NCBI GenBank assembly: GCA_028279215.1
Contig: JANQOF010000027.1
Coordinates: forward strand, 62,001-126,000
Direction of reading: 5' to 3'
DNA from: Pirellulales bacterium
Lineage (GTDB): Bacteria > Planctomycetota > Planctomycetia > Pirellulales > Lacipirellulaceae
DNA length: 64,000 bases
Shown here one piece after another: positions 47,384 through 56,743 of the stretch (positions are counted from its first letter, which is position 1; every line of letters begins with the position of its first letter). Position numbers and translations under genes: made by a program. The notes beneath the pieces are model-generated. The model ran no database searches, was not told where the DNA came from, and saw only the letters and a program-made list of their open reading frames with translations.

Positions 47384-47506
47384 TGTTGGCAGGGGTTAGG
47401 AAATCTCAGTTACAAGCAAGTGGGCTAATTGGGCACGGACGATAAGTAAATGCTTCGCGCTCTATCCGATACTTCCACAAAGCCAAGCTGCTACAAAAAA
47501 GGAATG

Positions 47507-48322
47507 TTACTCGATCCCAACTCTCCGGAACACACGAACGTAATCCACAAACATCGAATCAGGCAGACCGCCGGCGTTGCGACTTTTTTCGAGCCGCTCA
47601 CGTTCCCATCCAGAACTCAGCAAGCTCAGTATCAAGAACTGCTTAATGCCTGAGACGGCTTCATCCGTTCGCCATTCCTCCTTGCCGTCGATGAAGAAAA
47701 CGTACTCGTTCTCCGTCCAATGTAAGCCGTATACATGGAAGTCGTCGCTGCCCTCCTGCGATGTCGGCTTGGCAACTTTGTGGCCCACATGTTTATGATG
47801 CGCGCGATAGCCGTTCCAATGCAGGTTAATCGACATCGGAGATTGCGGGCCGAAATGCTCAATTACGTCGATCTCGGTACCTGCGCGGCTATTGTCGTCC
47901 AGCACCTCGGTCAGGGAATCGGACTGGATCCAAAATGCACCGTGGTGACCGCCATGCTGCTGAAATCGAACGCGGCACTCAAAGTAGCCATACCGCTGTT
48001 CGAATCGACCTTGCGTACCAATCATCCCGCAGCGATAAACCTCCGCTTCATCATCCCAAATCGTCGTGAGCGTCAGATGGCCGTCAGCGATGGCCACACA
48101 AACCGGATCGGTGACAGCGTTGCCTCGCATCTTATACGCTTGGCGAACTGCCCACTTGTCTTGGTCGAGTGCGTTGCCGTCGAATTCGTCTTGCCAAACG
48201 AGCGCCCACCCGTCAGGGTGACCTACGGGAAGGACGTTTTCATCCGCTCTTACCTCAGCATGCGAAACGGCGACGAGAATCGCACAAAGGCACTTCGCTT
48301 GTGGGTAGGCACAATGAATCAT
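47507..48322 (-). CDS. Glycoside hydrolase family 16 enzyme, secreted
   Basis: 271 residues with a signal peptide (residues 1-25). The opening GWALVWQDEFDGNALDQDKW is the usual GH16 start; RYGYFECRVRFQQHGGHHGA and FWIQ lead into the catalytic motif EIDVIEHFG, with nucleophile and acid/base glutamates near residue 150. GH16 cleaves beta-1,3 or beta-1,4 glucans and galactans such as laminarin, agarose or carrageenan. It lies between the activating enzyme (22 bases) and the ALDH-fold gene (123 bases), which is odd for its role. Confidence 0.92.
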   Translation of the reverse strand: MIHCAYPQAKCLCAILVAVSHAEVRADENVLPVGHPDGWALVWQDEFDGNALDQDKWAVRQAYKMRGNAVTDPVCVAIADGHLTLTTIWDDEAEVYRCGMIGTQGRFEQRYGYFECRVRFQQHGGHHGAFWIQSDSLTEVLDDNSRAGTEIDVIEHFGPQSPMSINLHWNGYRAHHKHVGHKVAKPTSQEGSDDFHVYGLHWTENEYVFFIDGKEEWRTDEAVSGIKQFLILSLLSSGWERERLEKSRNAGGLPDSMFVDYVRVFRRVGIE

Positions 48323-48344
48323 GCTCGTCGCTCTTAGTTCTTGC

Positions 48345-49460
48345 CTAATAGACCCCGACCGTCGTTCCGCCCTCTAAACGACTAAACGGCCTCACCCCGC
48401 TGATACCATCCCACGGGTAATCCTGATGGGGCTTCTCACGCTCACCTTCGTCACGCTCCAAAAAGCCCGGCACGAAGAACTCCTGGGTAAGCGTGGTGAG
48501 CTTCGAGCGGCCTGTTTCGCCGTAGCCCACGACGCGGTCGGTATCGTCGAAGTCGACCACCTGCAGCACCGCCCGCGGCTGCGGGGAGTGGTAGGTGATT
48601 TTGTACTTGTTCTCAGCGGTCACAGGCTGGCTGCAGGCAAGGCCCATTAGCGTATTGCCGTAGGTCGGTGTCATGTAGACGCCGCTTTTCTCAGGTGGTC
48701 CGCCAAACAACTCCTCAACGCAGAACTTCGTCCACTGAGGGGTAAACTCAGTTCCTCCCGAGAAGATGCCCGTGATGCCGGTTTCCGCCAGACTGCTGCC
48801 ACGTTCTTCGAGTTCCAGGCAGAGCGACTCGATAAGCTTCGGCGTGCCAAACATACACTTCACATCGTGCCCTGCGTTGAGGATCGTGATCGCCTGGTCG
48901 ATGCAGTGCTGCTTGTAGGCTTCGAGGTGGTCCATCCAGCCCTTCTTGATGAGCTTAATGACCCATCGAGGATCAAGATCGATGCAGAAGCAGATGCCGC
49001 CGCGATGCTGGGCCAAGTGTTCGACGGCCAGTCGCAGGCGACGTGGCCCACTGGGGCCGAGCATCAGCCAGTTGCTACCAGGAGGAAAATACTCATCGGG
49101 TAGCGTGTCACTGAATAGCGAGTAATCGGTGCGAAAGTCGTCGATCGCGATGCGACTCTTGGGAATGCCCGTCGTACCGCCGGTCTCAAATACGTACACA
49201 GGATGATCGGCCAGTCCTTGCGGAACCCAACGTCTCACCGGTCCGCCACGTAGCCACTCATCCTCGAAGTCGGGGAACTTGTTGAGATCCTCAAAGCACT
49301 TGACGTCGGCTAAGGGATTGAACGACAGCTCGCGCTTCTTCTCGAGCCAAAACGGACACCCGGTGTCTTCGCTGAAATGCCAATGGACGATCTCCACAGT
49401 ATGTGCGTCGAGTTCGTCCTGTGCTTTGGCGACTGCCTGATCGAAAGAGTCGGAAGCCAT
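48345..49460 (-). CDS. Acyl-activating enzyme of the LuxE/PaaK type
   Basis: 371 residues from the ATG at 49460; a longer frame adds 60 unsupported residues. The AMP-binding P-loop is VFETGGTTGIPKSRI near residue 97. Other blocks: GSNWLMLGPSGPRRLRLAVE, DVKCMFGTPKLIESLCLELE, TGIFSGGTEFTPQWTKFCVE and YMTPTYGNTLMG. Length and pattern suit LuxE acyl-protein synthetase or phenylacetate-CoA ligase relatives. It would activate a carboxylic acid with ATP and pass it on to CoA or to a cysteine of a partner. It leads the array towards the reductase genes. Confidence 0.85.
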   Translation of the reverse strand: MASDSFDQAVAKAQDELDAHTVEIVHWHFSEDTGCPFWLEKKRELSFNPLADVKCFEDLNKFPDFEDEWLRGGPVRRWVPQGLADHPVYVFETGGTTGIPKSRIAIDDFRTDYSLFSDTLPDEYFPPGSNWLMLGPSGPRRLRLAVEHLAQHRGGICFCIDLDPRWVIKLIKKGWMDHLEAYKQHCIDQAITILNAGHDVKCMFGTPKLIESLCLELEERGSSLAETGITGIFSGGTEFTPQWTKFCVEELFGGPPEKSGVYMTPTYGNTLMGLACSQPVTAENKYKITYHSPQPRAVLQVVDFDDTDRVVGYGETGRSKLTTLTQEFFVPGFLERDEGEREKPHQDYPWDGISGVRPFSRLEGGTTVGVY

Positions 49461-49710
49461 GTTAATACCTGCCACGTTGTGGCGGTGAAAGCGATGGGAT
49501 GGGGCGGGCGACTTACTGGGCCGCGCGAGCCCATCTGGGCGGAAGGCAAGTAGTGCGAAGGATGCACCATGAATCTCCGACTTTGCACGATAGCGGACAG
49601 AGTCGCCAACGGCAAGTTGCCGACTACCATGCCGGAACACGCAAGCGGGACCGACCCGACGTGGACAGGGCTACTAAATGAAGTCTGACGTCGATTCGTA
49701 CTCAACAGCG
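49461..49710. other. Spacer, 250 bases
   Basis: No gene, hairpin or clear promoter was identified between the small coiled-coil protein and the activating-enzyme gene. Promoters for the 8-gene array may lie here or upstream of 50181. Confidence 0.4.
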
Positions 49711-50181
49711 CTAAGACTGCGCTTCGGTCGTCTCGGCGGTGGGAGATGTGCCGAGTTGGGCAAGTACCTGAAGTACACCGTTGAGGTGCGCGAGCCGCGG
49801 ACCGTAGCGATCGATGAACTCGTTGAGCATGAACTCGCCGTCGACGAGGTCGTCGTGAGTGTCGGTGATCTCTTCGGTCATCCGGTCGAGGTACTCCACC
49901 TGTACCTTGCTCAGTACCTCGGCGGCCTCGCGACAGTCGTCGGCCAAGTCGGGATTCGACTTCTTCCACTGAGCGAGTTCCTGACTGCGTTGTTTTTGAT
50001 TCGCCGCCATCGCGCCCAACAACTCCTCTAGTAACTCGTTCGTGCGGTCTTGAGCTGCCAAGACTTCACGCAGCAACTCCACTTGCTCCTCGCTCTGCGT
50101 CATTACTGGGCGAGACTGACTGCTGGAGGTCACGTCCACTTGAGAAAACATCGAGGCTATTGACGGTTCGCGAGAACTCAT
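49711..50181 (-). CDS. Small helical protein of unknown function
   Basis: 156 residues from the ATG at 50181 (AAGGA 11 bases upstream); an ATG at 50103 gives 130 residues and may be the true start, since the first 26 residues are low complexity. The body is coiled-coil-like: SEEQVELLREVLAAQDRTNE, LLEELLGAMAANQKQRSQEL, then a polar helix (REAAEVLSKVQVEYLDRMTE). No domain is recognised. It is in the same orientation as the array that follows. Confidence 0.6.
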   Translation of the reverse strand: MSSREPSIASMFSQVDVTSSSQSRPVMTQSEEQVELLREVLAAQDRTNELLEELLGAMAANQKQRSQELAQWKKSNPDLADDCREAAEVLSKVQVEYLDRMTEEITDTHDDLVDGEFMLNEFIDRYGPRLAHLNGVLQVLAQLGTSPTAETTEAQS

Positions 50182-50561
50182 ACGTGACTTGGTCCTTAAG
50201 AAAATGAACGGCGACGGCGGTTGGATGGTATGCGGCGATCGACGAATGCTGCCAATACTTGCAAGGATCGCCGGGCGACCGAAATCTAGCGTATAGCTAG
50301 CAAACGGCGGGTGCCATCGCCGCTATTAGTCTTCCAGTTTAACGGAAGCAGCCGAAATGTTCCAGAATGTGTCGGCGGGAAACTGCCAGAATGGTTGGAC
50401 CCAACTCGGGCCACCGCAGCGACTTGCATGGGCAACACGGCTGTAATGATTCTGCCGGGTTCAAGTACGTCCGGTCGCGGCCCCGATGGACTCTTGAGGA
50501 ACCGGCGCGTCAATCGCCCGACTGCTAGCAACGCATTGCACCACCGCCTCGACGACCTGTT
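50182..50561. other. Divergent spacer, 380 bases
   Basis: No supportable gene. It separates the minus-strand array from the plus-strand 190-residue protein, so promoters for both sides should be here. I found no strong sigma-70 boxes. Confidence 0.4.
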
Positions 50562-51134
50562 ATGAATGATGGGAACGCACAGTTCGACCCGGTATTTGGG
50601 TTTCTGACCGTCATGGACGACGCGACCGGCGCGATGCTTGGTGGGCTATTGCTGTTGAACCGACGCGGGCGGCCACTCGAGTTCCACTGCACCGCAGCAG
50701 TCGCGGCCAGCCGGGCCGAGGAGATCTTGTTCGGCCCGACGCTGCGTCCGCACATCCACTGCGAGCGAATTGGTGCGGCGCTGTTGGCAAAGGCCACCCA
50801 GCGAATTTCGTTGTTAGCCGTCAACCAGTTGCCCAGTTGGCCCATTGCCGACGACACGTCGGTACCCGTGGTACTGGTCGACCCTCGATCGCCAGAACCG
50901 GCGGCGAGTGATGAGCAAGGCGACCGGCGGCCGACAGTGCCTGCTTGCTTGGATCGTCTCGATCCGGGCCAACGCGCCGCAACCGAAGCTCTGTTGGTCG
51001 ACCTGCAACGATACGTCGACTTGGCCGAGCCGTTCGAACGAATCGCCGAAGCCATTCGCGAGGCCGGGCTGCTAGGCGGGCAGGAAGACAACCCGCTGGC
51101 GAACGACGAGGACGACCATGACCACGCTGCATGA
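50562..51134 (+). CDS. Conserved-looking protein before SNF2 helicase
   Basis: 190 residues from the ATG at 50562. Residues 10-100 read as a compact alpha/beta unit: FGFLTVMDDATGAMLGGLLL, LNRRGRPLEFHCTAAVAASR, LFGPTLRPHIHCERIGAALL, then LVDPRSPEPAA and a helical, acidic C-terminus (LVDLQRYVDLAEPFERIAEA). I do not recognise a family. It overlaps the helicase start by 17 bases (ATG at 51118), which implies translational coupling and a shared job. Confidence 0.75.
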   Translation: MNDGNAQFDPVFGFLTVMDDATGAMLGGLLLLNRRGRPLEFHCTAAVAASRAEEILFGPTLRPHIHCERIGAALLAKATQRISLLAVNQLPSWPIADDTSVPVVLVDPRSPEPAASDEQGDRRPTVPACLDRLDPGQRAATEALLVDLQRYVDLAEPFERIAEAIREAGLLGGQEDNPLANDEDDHDHAA

Positions 51135-52842
51135 CAAATGGAATCTGGTCCCAGTTGTCGTCTCGATCACCGACCTGCCGGCGACCACCCATTTCGGGAA
51201 GTCGTTCGGCCTACCTTCACTTGCGCGGGTACGGTCGAAGCACGTCGCCGTGTCGCCGCAAGCCGATGTGGTTTCGTTACCACTGGAGGCTGCGAAGATT
51301 GTGGTCACGTCGTTTCGATTCGATGCCCAACACGAATCGACCGCAAAGCCTAAGCCCCAGAACGACGCGTCGCCGAAGGCGCGAAGCGACAAGCGAACAC
51401 GAATCCGCGCGCCGCGCGACGTCGTCCGTTTGCAAGATCGCTTGAACTACGTCTTGCAACCTCCGCTCGAAACACTGTTGGCTGACGAGTTGGTCGAGTT
51501 GCCCTTCGAACCGTTCGATTATCAGCTCGATGGAATCGCTTTCCTTTTTCCACGTCACCACGCGGTGCTAGCCGACGAGATGGGGCTCGGCAAGACCATG
51601 CAGGCGGTAACGACTGCCCGGCTACTGATTCGCAGCCAGCAAGTTCGGCGTGTGCTGTTGGTGTGCCCCAAACCACTCGTTACGAACTGGCAGCGCGAGT
51701 TCACGCTCTGGGCGCCGGAGATTCCGGTCACCGCCATCACGGGGCCGGTCGAACGCCGAAAGTTCCTATGGCGGCAAGGCGCCGTGGTGTCGCTCGTGAA
51801 TTACGAAACACTCGTCCGCGACGAACAAGTTCTGGAGTCGCTGGACCACGGCTTCGACTTGGTCGTGCTCGATGAGTCGCAACGCATCAAGAATCGAAGC
51901 GGGACAACGAATCGCGTCGTGCGTCGGATCGCACGAGAGCGCAGTTGGGCGCTCACCGGAACCCCAATAGAAAACAGCACCGACGATCTGGTCGGAATCT
52001 TCGACTTCGTGGCGCCGGACAGCTTGCGCCCAGGTATGAAACCGCGCGAGATCGGCCGGGCTGTCGCCGACGTGGTGTTGCGACGCACCAAGGATGCGGT
52101 GATGCAGGACATGCCGCCGAAAATGACTCGCGACGCGCAGATCGACCTGACGCCCGAACAATGGCAAACCTACGAACGGGCAGAAACCGACGGGGTTGTG
52201 CAACTGGGCGAATTAGGCACCTCGATCACGCTCCAACACGTATTCCAACTCGTGCTAAGGTTGAAGCAAATCTGCAACTTCGACCCGGTGACCGGAAAGA
52301 GTTCCAAACGCGATCACCTCCTAGCGGAACTGGAGGAATGCGCCGCCAGCGGGCGCAAGGCAATCGTCTTTAGCCAATGGGTCGACACGATTAAGAAGCT
52401 GGCCGAGTCATTGGCCCCGTTCCACCCTGTCGAATACCACGGCAAGATACCTCACGGTCGCCGCGACGGCGTACTCACGCAGTTTCGTGACGACCCAAAG
52501 TGCAGCGTCATTCTGATGAGTTACGGCGCGGGCAGTGTGGGTCTAAATCTGCAATTCGCGAGTTACGTCTTCCTGTTCGATCGCTGGTGGAATCCCGCGG
52601 TCGAAGACCAGGCAATCAACCGAGCCCACCGTATAGGTTGTTCCGGACCGGTAACCGTGACGCGCCTATTGGCCGCCGGAACCATCGAACAACGAATTGA
52701 CCAAATCCTTGCCGAGAAGCGGGAGTTGTTCGACTCGGTGTTCAACACGGGCCGCTCGCCACGCAATCTGAGCTTGTCGCGCGAAGAACTATTCTCACTG
52801 TTCGACCTGCAGACGCCGGAAGGTCGGATGATGGCAGGTTGA
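51118..52842 (+). CDS. SNF2-family DNA-dependent ATPase
   Basis: 574 residues. Helicase motifs in order: LADEMGLGKTMQA (Walker A, near residue 155), VLLVCPKPLVTNW, LVVLDESQRIKN (Walker B, DESQ instead of DEAH), WALTGTPIENSTD, KAIVFSQWVDTIKKLAES and the C-terminal GAGSVGLNLQFA and AHRIG. The N-terminal 130 residues carry no known domain. Such short SNF2 proteins are probable DNA translocases. It overlaps the upstream gene and is followed by a spacer with gene remnants. Confidence 0.93.
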   Translation: MTTLHDKWNLVPVVVSITDLPATTHFGKSFGLPSLARVRSKHVAVSPQADVVSLPLEAAKIVVTSFRFDAQHESTAKPKPQNDASPKARSDKRTRIRAPRDVVRLQDRLNYVLQPPLETLLADELVELPFEPFDYQLDGIAFLFPRHHAVLADEMGLGKTMQAVTTARLLIRSQQVRRVLLVCPKPLVTNWQREFTLWAPEIPVTAITGPVERRKFLWRQGAVVSLVNYETLVRDEQVLESLDHGFDLVVLDESQRIKNRSGTTNRVVRRIARERSWALTGTPIENSTDDLVGIFDFVAPDSLRPGMKPREIGRAVADVVLRRTKDAVMQDMPPKMTRDAQIDLTPEQWQTYERAETDGVVQLGELGTSITLQHVFQLVLRLKQICNFDPVTGKSSKRDHLLAELEECAASGRKAIVFSQWVDTIKKLAESLAPFHPVEYHGKIPHGRRDGVLTQFRDDPKCSVILMSYGAGSVGLNLQFASYVFLFDRWWNPAVEDQAINRAHRIGCSGPVTVTRLLAAGTIEQRIDQILAEKRELFDSVFNTGRSPRNLSLSREELFSLFDLQTPEGRMMAG

Positions 52843-52975
52843 TCGCACCACCGGTTCTTTGCGCAGCACGTGCCCACCGGGTCGATAGTCGAAAATGCAC
52901 CGCCAAGCGTGCATCAAGAAGTCCTCCAAGCCATGGCGAAGAACTCGTCGGGGCGCCAAGCTTCCTGCGTTAGCA

Positions 52976-53135
52976 GATTGCGACGGGCACGCAGAACCAC
53001 AGAGGCTTCGGCGGCCAAATCGCCCGCAGGCGAGGCTACCAGCACGGATTTGTAGACAATACTCCTTGGTTGGACTGGGCCTACGGGACCTACCTTATCA
53101 ACGACACGGTCGCGACCGCCAAGGCCATTCGGTGA
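52976..53135 (+). pseudogene. Possible 3' fragment of a lost gene
   Basis: After an in-frame stop near 52975 the frame reads QIATGTQNHRGFGGQIARRR and then GYQHGFVDNTPWLDWAYGTY, followed by LINDTVATAKAIR and a stop. This is more protein-like than usual spacer translation, with no start codon or ribosome-binding site. It might be the end of a degraded gene. Confidence 0.2.
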
Positions 53136-53233
53136 CACGAATGCTATAATCCACATTGCAAAACAACCAAGAATTCGAGTCTTTTTCTGCAAATCGGCCG
53201 CACGGACCGCTTAGCGAAGATTTAACAATCAAA

Positions 53234-53276
53234 TGCTTGACGGTAATCATCGATGAGCTTACACTACCGCCAAGCA
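53234..53276 (+). promoter_or_regulatory. Sigma-70-like promoter within an inverted repeat
   Basis: TTGACG (53237-53242) and TACACT (53260-53265) are separated by 17 bases. The same stretch has TGCTTGACGGTA (53234-53245) and TACCGCCAAGCA (53265-53276), complementary in 11 of 12 positions. A regulator bound there would cover the promoter. The gene start is about 90 bases downstream. Confidence 0.35.
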
Positions 53277-53365
53277 TGCGGGTTTCTCCCTCACACGGGT
53301 GGTGTTTCACGCAAGTACGCCTACAGCTTGGCCTTTTTGAATCTACATCTGGGAAGTAGCTAGTG

Positions 53366-53989
53366 ATGTTGACCTTAAGATACCAATTCATCGCCATCGC
53401 GGCGGCTTCGCTTTGCGCCTCTTCAACCCTCGGCGGGCCACTTGATACGGCCCCGAACGCTATCGTTCAAGGAAGGGTTCCCTTCAGCTCGGCGGGAAAC
53501 CCAAATCTAACCGGAGACATTGAGTATGCCGTTTTCACGACGGCTGATTTCAATAGCGCCTTCCCCGGGAATGGCTACGCTGGTGCCGGACCGTTGGTCT
53601 ACGCCTACCAAGTCGATAACACCGGTTCTGACGCAATATCGTTAGAGACCATTGGCATCGTAAATCCTTTCTCGGACGTCGGGGTAGCCGACATCGGGAT
53701 CGGTTTCATTTTTCCGTCGAGCTTCGGCATCGATGGCGGCACAGGGAATCCGCAGTGGTCGTTTAATCCCGGGAAAATACTTCAAAACGAGTCGAGTCAA
53801 GGATTGGTGTATAGCACCGATCGTCTGCCTGACTTGAGTGGTACTTCGGTTACGGTGAATGGTGGGAGTGTTGCACTTGCCAACCCGGTGCCGGTTCCGG
53901 GGAGCAACATGATTCCCGAGCCTTCGAGTGTGGTGCTTATTAGCCTTGGCGCCCTTGGTGTAGGGATGCTCGTACGACGATGTCGGTAG
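53366..53989 (+). CDS. PEP-CTERM sorted exported protein 1
   Basis: 207 residues from the ATG at 53366; a GTG 3 bases before is equally possible. N-terminal signal peptide (LTLRYQFIAIAAASLCASST). The body is a beta-rich secreted domain (LVYAYQVDNTGSDAISLETI). The C-terminus has the sorting signal: IPEPSSVVLISLGALGVGML followed by VRRCR (PEP, membrane helix, basic tail). Such proteins are anchored and processed by an exosortase in planctomycetes and other bacteria with exopolysaccharide. It is partly alike to the next gene, in its YAYQVDN/YAYQVNN segment and end. Confidence 0.9.
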   Translation: MLTLRYQFIAIAAASLCASSTLGGPLDTAPNAIVQGRVPFSSAGNPNLTGDIEYAVFTTADFNSAFPGNGYAGAGPLVYAYQVDNTGSDAISLETIGIVNPFSDVGVADIGIGFIFPSSFGIDGGTGNPQWSFNPGKILQNESSQGLVYSTDRLPDLSGTSVTVNGGSVALANPVPVPGSNMIPEPSSVVLISLGALGVGMLVRRCR

Positions 53990-54108
53990 ACATAGAACAT
54001 CGCTCCGCCGAAGAGTCACATTGGAAACTGTTTGAGTTTGGAAACTGGGATTTGCTGCTCTGTCTAGGAGCGTCATTGGTTGCTGCTTGAGATAAAGGAG
54101 TCGCGCGG

Positions 54109-54846
54109 ATGTTTGCACCTCAGGTTGGTTCAATTTCACGAAAAATGTGTCTTTCGTGGCTCCTGTTGCTTATGGTGGCACCAGCCGTTACGGCGAACGC
54201 TGCGCTAATCGTCGAACTCGACGTTACCACCCATGCGTATAGTGGACCGGGCGCTGAGCCGTTGCCGGCCGACTTGGGGCCTCTTTGGCAGGGCTCCGAA
54301 TCTTATGCTGGGGTATTTGGCGGAAGTGCGGTTTTGGATTGGGCGGTGTTTCGGAATGGTGCTTCCAACGGAGACTTTCAGGATTTTCTGGACGAGAATG
54401 GTATCCCCGCAACCGATCCGACCCAACCCGGTGAGTTCCTATACGCCTATCAAGTGAACAACATAGACGGCACCGGCGCCAGCCTGTCTTCGGTGTCGAT
54501 TGGCAAGGATGGAGATGAGCCGATAAACATCGCCCCGACGTCCATCTCTCCGTCGTTCTATTCAGGGCCCAGCATCAGCCACCCGACGGTTGAAACCGAT
54601 ATCGCGACATCGGCGGTCTGGGACTTCAATTCCGTCACCAATGGCGAAACGACAATCCTGTACTTTTCCAGCCCGAACATTCCAGAATTGGACAACTCGT
54701 CGATCTTACTGGCTGAGAAAATCGATCGCGTGGGTAGTCCATCGAGTGTTCTTGAGCCAAATACAATCGTTCCAGAGCCAAAGTCAATCCTGATTGCTAT
54801 TCTCGGTGCGGTTGCGGTTGGCGGCCTTCGACGACGTCGCCGCTGA
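54109..54846 (+). CDS. PEP-CTERM sorted exported protein 2
   Basis: 245 residues. Signal peptide up to about residue 32 (MCLSWLLLLMVAPAVTANAA). The body shares with the preceding protein the order FLYAYQVNNIDGTGASLSSV and a similar length, suggesting a duplicated pair. The tail IVPEPKSILIAILGAVAVGG followed by LRRRRR is the PEP-CTERM sorting signal. It starts 119 bases after the first. Confidence 0.9.
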   Translation: MFAPQVGSISRKMCLSWLLLLMVAPAVTANAALIVELDVTTHAYSGPGAEPLPADLGPLWQGSESYAGVFGGSAVLDWAVFRNGASNGDFQDFLDENGIPATDPTQPGEFLYAYQVNNIDGTGASLSSVSIGKDGDEPINIAPTSISPSFYSGPSISHPTVETDIATSAVWDFNSVTNGETTILYFSSPNIPELDNSSILLAEKIDRVGSPSSVLEPNTIVPEPKSILIAILGAVAVGGLRRRRR

Positions 54847-54870
54847 GTCTTCGGCGTGGGTTCAGCGGCG
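54838..54870 (+). terminator. Hairpin at the end of the second PEP-CTERM gene
   Basis: CGCCGCTGA (54838-54846, including the stop codon) pairs with TCAGCGGCG (54862-54870). The stem is 9 base pairs with a 15-base loop. No T-run follows. Confidence 0.3.
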
Positions 54871-54945
54871 TCGGGGAACGCCGTTTAGGTGGAATGGGAG
54901 AAGCAGAGGAAACTTCGAACAGCTATTGCAAAATGACCACCGACG

Positions 54946-56706
54946 ATGGACGATTCCCCACGTCTACCATCCCTAGTCTATCGTCTCCTCTTGTTGTCGT
55001 GGTTAGCTTGGACCTTGCTGTCAGGTTCGGTTGCGGCTCTCGGCCCCGAAAACGTACTGGTTCTCTATAACGCCGATGCTGGTCTAGATGGCGATGGATA
55101 TCGAATCGCCGAAAAGTACTTACAAGAACGTCCAGGTGCTCACATGCTTGGCATCTCGGGTATTGAATCGATAACGGGCGGTTCCTTGGGCGAGGACGTA
55201 TCGGCCGAAGACTATCTGAACACAATCCGTCCGCAAGTACTCGATGGCATCGGTTTGATCGAAGAGGCAACGAATCGATCGATCGACGTAATCGTTACGA
55301 CCAAAGGAATGCCGCTTAGGATCGATGCCGGTAGCAAACCAGCAAGAAGTGCGGCAATCACGTGGAATAGGTTCTCAAGCCTCGAAAGTGAACTAACTCG
55401 TGTTGATTCGATTGCGAGTGTTGACCAGATGGGCGAACAGACCTTTCTATCGGGGTTCCCCACATTGGACACCCAGTTGGCGTCCAACCCTTACTACCTT
55501 TCTACATCGCCATTCAGACGCGAAGGTTCCGACCCCGTCAATATCGACATCCGGTTGACTTCTCGGCTTGACGGATACAGTGTTGAATCCGTCTGCGCAG
55601 CACTGGAGCAAGCCAAGAAGGCGTACATTTCGCCCTCTGTCCGACAGTTTGTTGCCGATGACACTGCTTGGGATAGCGTTGACCAGATGGTCGACACCGC
55701 TTTCGGTGTGGGTGGCGGCGGACCTGGCCCAGGAATGGTCAGCGTTTTTGATGCAGTCTACGAAAACAACGATCAAACCCGTAACCCGCTGATTTACGAC
55801 GATACGAATGATGCCGTCGTTACCGCGGAACAGCCGGTGATGGGTTACGTAAGCCACGGCACCAACGATGGTGGCAACGTCGGGCTCGGCAACAACTATC
55901 TGGGACGCTTCGTCGACGACGAGTTTCAGCCGGGCGAACTCAACTTTCAACTGGCTAACGGCGCTGTGTTCTTGACGCATGAGAGTTTCAACGCCCGCTC
56001 ATTCCATCCGGAAAGCAACGTAGCGCAGGGAATGATTGCTGATTGGCTGGAAATTGGAGGTACTGCCGGGCTGGGGCATGTGGCAGAACCTCTGAATGGG
56101 CCAGACAATGTGACCAATGAAGACTTGTTCTATCAACTGATGCTGCCTTCTTCTGGTGGAGACGCAGAACCAGGCGAAGCCGGTTTGACCTTCGTCGAAG
56201 CCGCCTGGGCATCGACCCGACAGCTTTCCTACGTCAACACCGTGGTTGGCGATCCACTCATGCAATGGCAACAATGGTTGCCGGGCGATTTCAACTACGA
56301 CGCTGAAGTGAACCTTGCCGACTATACGACGTGGCGTGACGATGTCGGCGGAAGCTACAGTCACGCCAACTACCAGATGTGGAAGGAGAACTTTGGCGAG
56401 GCGATACAACCGCCGTCACGGCGGGATGTGGGCGACTTCAATGGCGATGGCGTCGTCAATCTCGCTGACTATACAGTATGGCGCGACAGGCTTGGTAACC
56501 ACTACACGAACGAAGACTACGTCGTTTGGAAGTCCAATTTTGGCTACGTCGTACCCAGCGCAGGACTGAGTCTAACTTCGTTCACCACTCCATTTCGAGC
56601 AACTGCAAACACGTGGACGGTACCCGAGCCCAATACCGTAATCGTGTTGAGCTTGACGCTCGGGTGCTGTGTGCTATCCACGTCGGCGAGCGCATTTAGC
56701 ACCTAG
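54946..56706 (+). CDS. TIGR03790-type exported protein with dockerin-like repeats and PEP-CTERM-like end
   Basis: 586 residues. Signal peptide at residues 8-30. The large N-terminal domain ([78 protein letters not shown]) fits TIGR03790, a family known mostly from planctomycetes. Two repeats follow near residues 445 and 490: [20 protein letters not shown] and [20 protein letters not shown], calcium-binding-like dockerin motifs. The end [20 protein letters not shown] resembles a PEP-CTERM, but no basic tail follows. No cohesin gene is near. Confidence 0.88.
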   Translation: MDDSPRLPSLVYRLLLLSWLAWTLLSGSVAALGPENVLVLYNADAGLDGDGYRIAEKYLQERPGAHMLGISGIESITGGSLGEDVSAEDYLNTIRPQVLDGIGLIEEATNRSIDVIVTTKGMPLRIDAGSKPARSAAITWNRFSSLESELTRVDSIASVDQMGEQTFLSGFPTLDTQLASNPYYLSTSPFRREGSDPVNIDIRLTSRLDGYSVESVCAALEQAKKAYISPSVRQFVADDTAWDSVDQMVDTAFGVGGGGPGPGMVSVFDAVYENNDQTRNPLIYDDTNDAVVTAEQPVMGYVSHGTNDGGNVGLGNNYLGRFVDDEFQPGELNFQLANGAVFLTHESFNARSFHPESNVAQGMIADWLEIGGTAGLGHVAEPLNGPDNVTNEDLFYQLMLPSSGGDAEPGEAGLTFVEAAWASTRQLSYVNTVVGDPLMQWQQWLPGDFNYDAEVNLADYTTWRDDVGGSYSHANYQMWKENFGEAIQPPSRRDVGDFNGDGVVNLADYTVWRDRLGNHYTNEDYVVWKSNFGYVVPSAGLSLTSFTTPFRATANTWTVPEPNTVIVLSLTLGCCVLSTSASAFST

Positions 56707-56743
56707 TGCTCCACTGCACGATGTATCGTTGGATGCGACGATC

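Larger units (their letters stand above)
52843..53362. other. 520-base spacer with promoter and possible gene debris
   Basis: A protein-like open frame on the plus strand at about 52976-53135 and a competing one on the minus strand (52914-53192) are both without starts or recognised family. A promoter overlapping an inverted repeat lies at 53234-53276, upstream of the first PEP-CTERM gene. Confidence 0.45.

Noticed and set aside
52914..53192. 92-codon minus-strand frame
   Set aside because: No ribosome-binding site and a competing plus-strand frame reads more like protein.
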